Source: Peptoniphilus rachelemmaiella
GTDB lineage: Bacteria > Bacillota > Clostridia > Tissierellales > Peptoniphilaceae
Direction: 5' to 3'
Assembly: GCF_943169845.1 (NCBI RefSeq)
Contig: NZ_CALPBW010000008.1
Span: forward strand, 1-64,000
Length of the DNA: 64,000 nucleotides
Shown: piece after piece, positions 61,595-64,000 of the stretch
How the letters are laid out: every line of letters starts with the position of its first letter
Numbering within the stretch: position 1 is the stretch's first letter
Program-made: the position numbers and the translations under genes
Notes under the pieces: model-generated
Seen by the model: only the letters and a program-made list of their open reading frames with translations
Told to the model about the DNA's origin: nothing
Databases searched by the model: none

Positions 61595-62452
61595 ATGAAC
61601 GACGCATTTATTAAGCTCACCGATTCCCTGAAAGGCGGCGTCATTATGGACGTCACCACCCCCGAACAAGCGAAGATCGCAGAAGAAGCCGGCGCCGTCG
61701 CCGTTATGGCCCTGGAGCGAATCCCCGCCGACATTCGCGCCGCCGGCGGCGTGAGCCGCATGAGCGATCCGAAAATGATTAAAGAAATTCAAAAGACGGT
61801 GAAGATCCCCGTCATGGCCAAAGTGCGCATCGGCCACTTTGTAGAAGCTTCGGTCCTGGAAGCCATCGGCATCGACTACATCGACGAATCGGAAGTCCTT
61901 ACCCCGGCAGACAATAGCCACCACATCGAAAAGAAAACATTTAACACCCCCTTCGTCTGCGGCGCCAGGAACCTCTCCGAAGCCTTAAGGCGGATTCAAG
62001 AGGGGGCAGCCATGATCCGCACCAAGGGCGAAGCCGGCACCGGCGACGTGTCCCAAGCCGTGGATCACATGCGGGCCATTATGGGCGAAATCGCCTACGT
62101 GAAAAGTGCGAAAACCGACGAGCTCTACACCCTGGCCAAGGACATGGGCGTAAGCTACGAGCTGCTCCTCTACGTCCACGAAAACGGCAAGCTCCCCGTG
62201 GCCAACTTCTCCGCCGGCGGCGTCGCCACCCCCGCCGATGCCGCCCTTATGCGCCGCCTCGGTGTCGAAGGCGTCTTCGTGGGAAGCGGTATCTTTAAAT
62301 CCAACAATCCCGAAAAGCGAGCCAAGGCCATTGTGCGGGCCGTGGAAAACTACATGGACGATCGCGTCATCGCCGAAGTGAGTGAAGACATCGGCGAAGC
62401 CATGGTAGGCATCAATCCCGACGAAATCGAAACCATTATGGCGGAACGGTAA
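61595..62452 (+). CDS. pdxS: pyridoxal 5'-phosphate synthase, synthase subunit PdxS
   Basis: A 285-residue TIM-barrel enzyme that makes PLP from ribose-5-P, glyceraldehyde-3-P and ammonia. [47 protein letters not shown] (catalytic Lys before it in AKVRIGH) and [16 protein letters not shown] are complete. The ATG follows AAGGAGG. The usual partner glutaminase gene pdxT does not follow; a terminator comes first. Confidence 0.97.
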   Translation: MNDAFIKLTDSLKGGVIMDVTTPEQAKIAEEAGAVAVMALERIPADIRAAGGVSRMSDPKMIKEIQKTVKIPVMAKVRIGHFVEASVLEAIGIDYIDESEVLTPADNSHHIEKKTFNTPFVCGARNLSEALRRIQEGAAMIRTKGEAGTGDVSQAVDHMRAIMGEIAYVKSAKTDELYTLAKDMGVSYELLLYVHENGKLPVANFSAGGVATPADAALMRRLGVEGVFVGSGIFKSNNPEKRAKAIVRAVENYMDDRVIAEVSEDIGEAMVGINPDEIETIMAER

Positions 62453-62489
62453 GACGAAACCTTACTCTCTATTACACGATGAAACAGAA

Positions 62490-62522
62490 AAAGACAAACC
62501 CCGCTTTCGAGGTTTGTCTTTT
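62490..62522. terminator. bidirectional terminator between pdxS and the FIVAR protein gene
   Basis: AGACAAACC ... GGTTTGTCT (62492-62519) with A and T tracts on the two sides. Confidence 0.9.
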
Positions 62523-62526
62523 TTAA

Positions 62527-64000
62527 TTACAGGGCTTTAAATACTGCTTCTTTTTCACTATTCGGACCGGAGATGGGTTTTAAATCCACCACTTTAAAGC
62601 GCAGGGCCGGCCATCCTTCCACTTCAAAGCTGATGACTTCATTCAGTTTTAAATGTCTGAAGCTCACCCGCAAATACTTTTCAGGGTTTTCCAAATAGTA
62701 ACCCCGCTCGTCGCCGCTAGATTTCTCCTTGCGCAGGAGCACTTCGCCGTTTGCCTTGACGACGCCTTTCTCGTACAGGGCCTTGTACCATGCAAGGGTG
62801 TTGGCGTCGGGGGATGTGTTATTCAGGACATTGGCCTGTCCGTTAAAAGGCGTGCCCAGTTTCGGCATGGGCTTCTCTTGAGGGACCGGGGCCTCGGATT
62901 CGGAGAAGTCTTTGATTTGTACGAGCTTGCAGGCATTCCCTCCGGCGGCTTCCGCCTTCAGGTACAGGTCTTCAAAGCCGGGAACGGAAATCTTTACCTT
63001 ATCGCCCGCCTTTAGACCGGTAAAGGTGAGAGATTTCGTCGAGTTCTTATTGTAGACGCTGACTGAATTTTTGTCCATGTCCGTGACTTTCTCACCCTGT
63101 TTCTTTTGGATGGTTCCCTTTTCTGTGAAGCCTTCCATCCACAGCTTGCTGTCGGGATCCTTGGGATCGATGCGCATCTTTGTGCCTAGGATCTCCGTGA
63201 TCCGCACTTTCTTCAAAATCATTTTGTCTTTAAAGCAGGCCTCGATCTTCAGCCCATGGTTTTCGCCTAAGGCAGCTTTCGTAATCACCATTTCTTTTAA
63301 GTCCGCGGTTTTTACGAGATCGCCTTTTCCGTTGATCTTCCAGCCCAGAAATTCTTTGTTTTCCACCACGGGATCGGCAAAGACATAGGCTTGATCGCCT
63401 TTTTTCAACTGACTCAGCTTATCTCCTATGGCAGCTTTCAGCGTGTCTACGGCGCCGCCTTTATGGACGCTTACGGTCACTTCGATGAGCTTAAGTCCCT
63501 TTACGGCCTCGTCCACGGCCCGGGTTGCCGCTTCCAGGGCTTCTTTCGTGGCGTCGGCGTAGTCGTAGTTTTCGTACTTTTTCAAGAGGTTCAGAAGAGC
63601 TTCTTTGCTTTCGTCGGTGTAGCGATCATCGGCGGCCTTCTGCTTGGCTTCGTCGATTTTTGCCTTCAGAGCCGCTCCGTCGCCCTTAGGCGTGAGGTTT
63701 TTCATCGCCGCCTTCAGCGCATCCAATGCCCCCTTCAGCTCCGCCTTGTCCTTTGATTTTTGCTTCGCCTTCGCCTCTTTCAGGGCAAGGTTCAACGCGT
63801 CGACACTGCTTTTCGTGTAGGCGGCGGTATCCTTTGCCTCGGCTTCTTTTATGCTTTCGGCGAGGTCCTTTTGCAATTGCATGAGCTCCTCTTGAGGGGC
63901 CGGGGCCTCGGATTCGGAGAAGTCTTTGATTTGTACGAGCTTGCAGGCATTCCCTCCGGCGGCTTCCGCCTTCAGGTACAGGTCTTCAAAGCCGGGAACG
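62527..64000 (-). CDS. repeat-containing secreted/surface protein with FIVAR-like domains (5' end outside window)
   Basis: The frame is open to the right edge, so at least 491 residues belong to it and the N-terminus is missing. From the edge: the end of one repeat (VPGFEDLYLKAEAAGGNA, then a SESEAPAPQEE linker), two FIVAR-like helical repeats (KEAEAKDTAAYTKSSVDALN and DDRYTDESKEALLNLLKKYE), a beta domain (VTVSVHKGGAVDTLKAAIGD, FLGWKINGKGDL), and a second copy of the VPGFEDLYLK module. The C-terminus is beta-rich and has no LPXTG or SLH. The SVSVYNKNSTKSLTFTGLKA stretch recalls hemoglobin-interacting/Ig-like modules, weakly. The start at 63882 (MQLQKDLAE) is only an internal Met. Confidence 0.8.
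   Translation of the reverse strand, partial: VPGFEDLYLKAEAAGGNACKLVQIKDFSESEAPAPQEELMQLQKDLAESIKEAEAKDTAAYTKSSVDALNLALKEAKAKQKSKDKAELKGALDALKAAMKNLTPKGDGAALKAKIDEAKQKAADDRYTDESKEALLNLLKKYENYDYADATKEALEAATRAVDEAVKGLKLIEVTVSVHKGGAVDTLKAAIGDKLSQLKKGDQAYVFADPVVENKEFLGWKINGKGDLVKTADLKEMVITKAALGENHGLKIEACFKDKMILKKVRITEILGTKMRIDPKDPDSKLWMEGFTEKGTIQKKQGEKVTDMDKNSVSVYNKNSTKSLTFTGLKAGDKVKISVPGFEDLYLKAEAAGGNACKLVQIKDFSESEAPVPQEKPMPKLGTPFNGQANVLNNTSPDANTLAWYKALYEKGVVKANGEVLLRKEKSSGDERGYYLENPEKYLRVSFRHLKLNEVISFEVEGWPALRFKVVDLKPISGPNSEKEAVFKAL
62875..62986 (-). repeat. direct repeat copy A (112 bp) in the FIVAR protein gene
   Basis: Identical to 63889-64000 except one base (62885/63899, A versus G). The distance is 1014 bp, exactly 338 codons, so the protein carries tandem modules in frame. 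Confidence 0.95.
63889..64000 (-). repeat. direct repeat copy B (112 bp, continues past the window)
   Basis: Second copy of 62875-62986; its right boundary is not reached, so the true repeat is longer. Confidence 0.95.

Overview
The window looks like chromosome of an anaerobic Gram-positive (Firmicutes-type) bacterium. The evidence is an oxygen-independent class III ribonucleotide reductase (nrdDG), a Rex redox repressor, CIRCE-controlled groESL, strong AGGAGG ribosome-binding sites, GTG/TTG starts in many genes, and Bacillus/Clostridia-type gene sets (mrnC, rlmB, rae1, tagO, mnaA, comEB). The GC-rich third positions together with class III RNR, ThyX and SLH/FIVAR surface proteins suggest a Peptoniphilaceae/Tissierellia-like lineage. 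That placement is an inference and not certain. Most genes lie on the minus strand in tightly packed operons, often with 1-4 nt stop/start overlaps.

Layout. 1-296: right end of an ISL3-family element. 372-9.6 kb: a 3D-domain cell-wall protein, a Nudix hydrolase, a patatin phospholipase, MscL, dCMP deaminase, RNase HI, larC-larE (nickel-pincer cofactor), pta, two tRNA-Pro, glycerol dehydrogenase and tRNA-Arg. 9.6-17 kb: DD-carboxypeptidase, then mnaA-tagO-upp-rpiB-ptp-tsaC, close to the Bacillus ywl/upp/mnaA order, then an esterase and ung. 17-21.5 kb: a potassium-uptake operon with trkH between two trkA-type genes. 21.5-27.4 kb: small plus-strand genes (hexapeptide protein, D-aminopeptidase, HAD, VanZ, a zinc-finger/TPR membrane protein, PPK2). 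27.4-30 kb: pantothenate operon (DUF2520 reductase, panB, panC). 30-35 kb: cysS-mrnC-thyX-rlmB-rae1. 35-40 kb: groEL/groES and nrdDG.

40.08-45.14 kb: an AT-rich island flanked by ISL3 remnants and placed between the convergent terminators of nrdG and a DUF554 gene. It holds three alpha/beta-hydrolase genes (one truncated), two SAM methyltransferases and a small membrane protein. 45.2-52.5 kb: DUF554, an OGG-type glycosylase, rex, an ABC-F ATPase, a 437-nt non-coding gap with a cluster of seven DnaA-box-like 9-mers, then the t6A operon tsaE-tsaB-rimI-tsaD (tsaC is at 14.6 kb, so a full t6A set is present). 52.7-64 kb: a 1533-residue SLH/leucine-rich-repeat surface protein behind a promoter with a G7 tract in its spacer, HtrA, a nitroreductase, xpt, divergent pdxR/pdxS, and a FIVAR-type secreted protein that runs off the window and carries a 1014-bp-period repeat.

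The parts most worth attention are the IS-bounded island and its internally deleted ISL3 copy, the DnaA-box cluster far from any dnaA gene, the possibly phase-variable surface-protein promoter, the NrdR-like boxes plus structured leader of nrdDG, and the repeat-bearing surface protein at the right edge.
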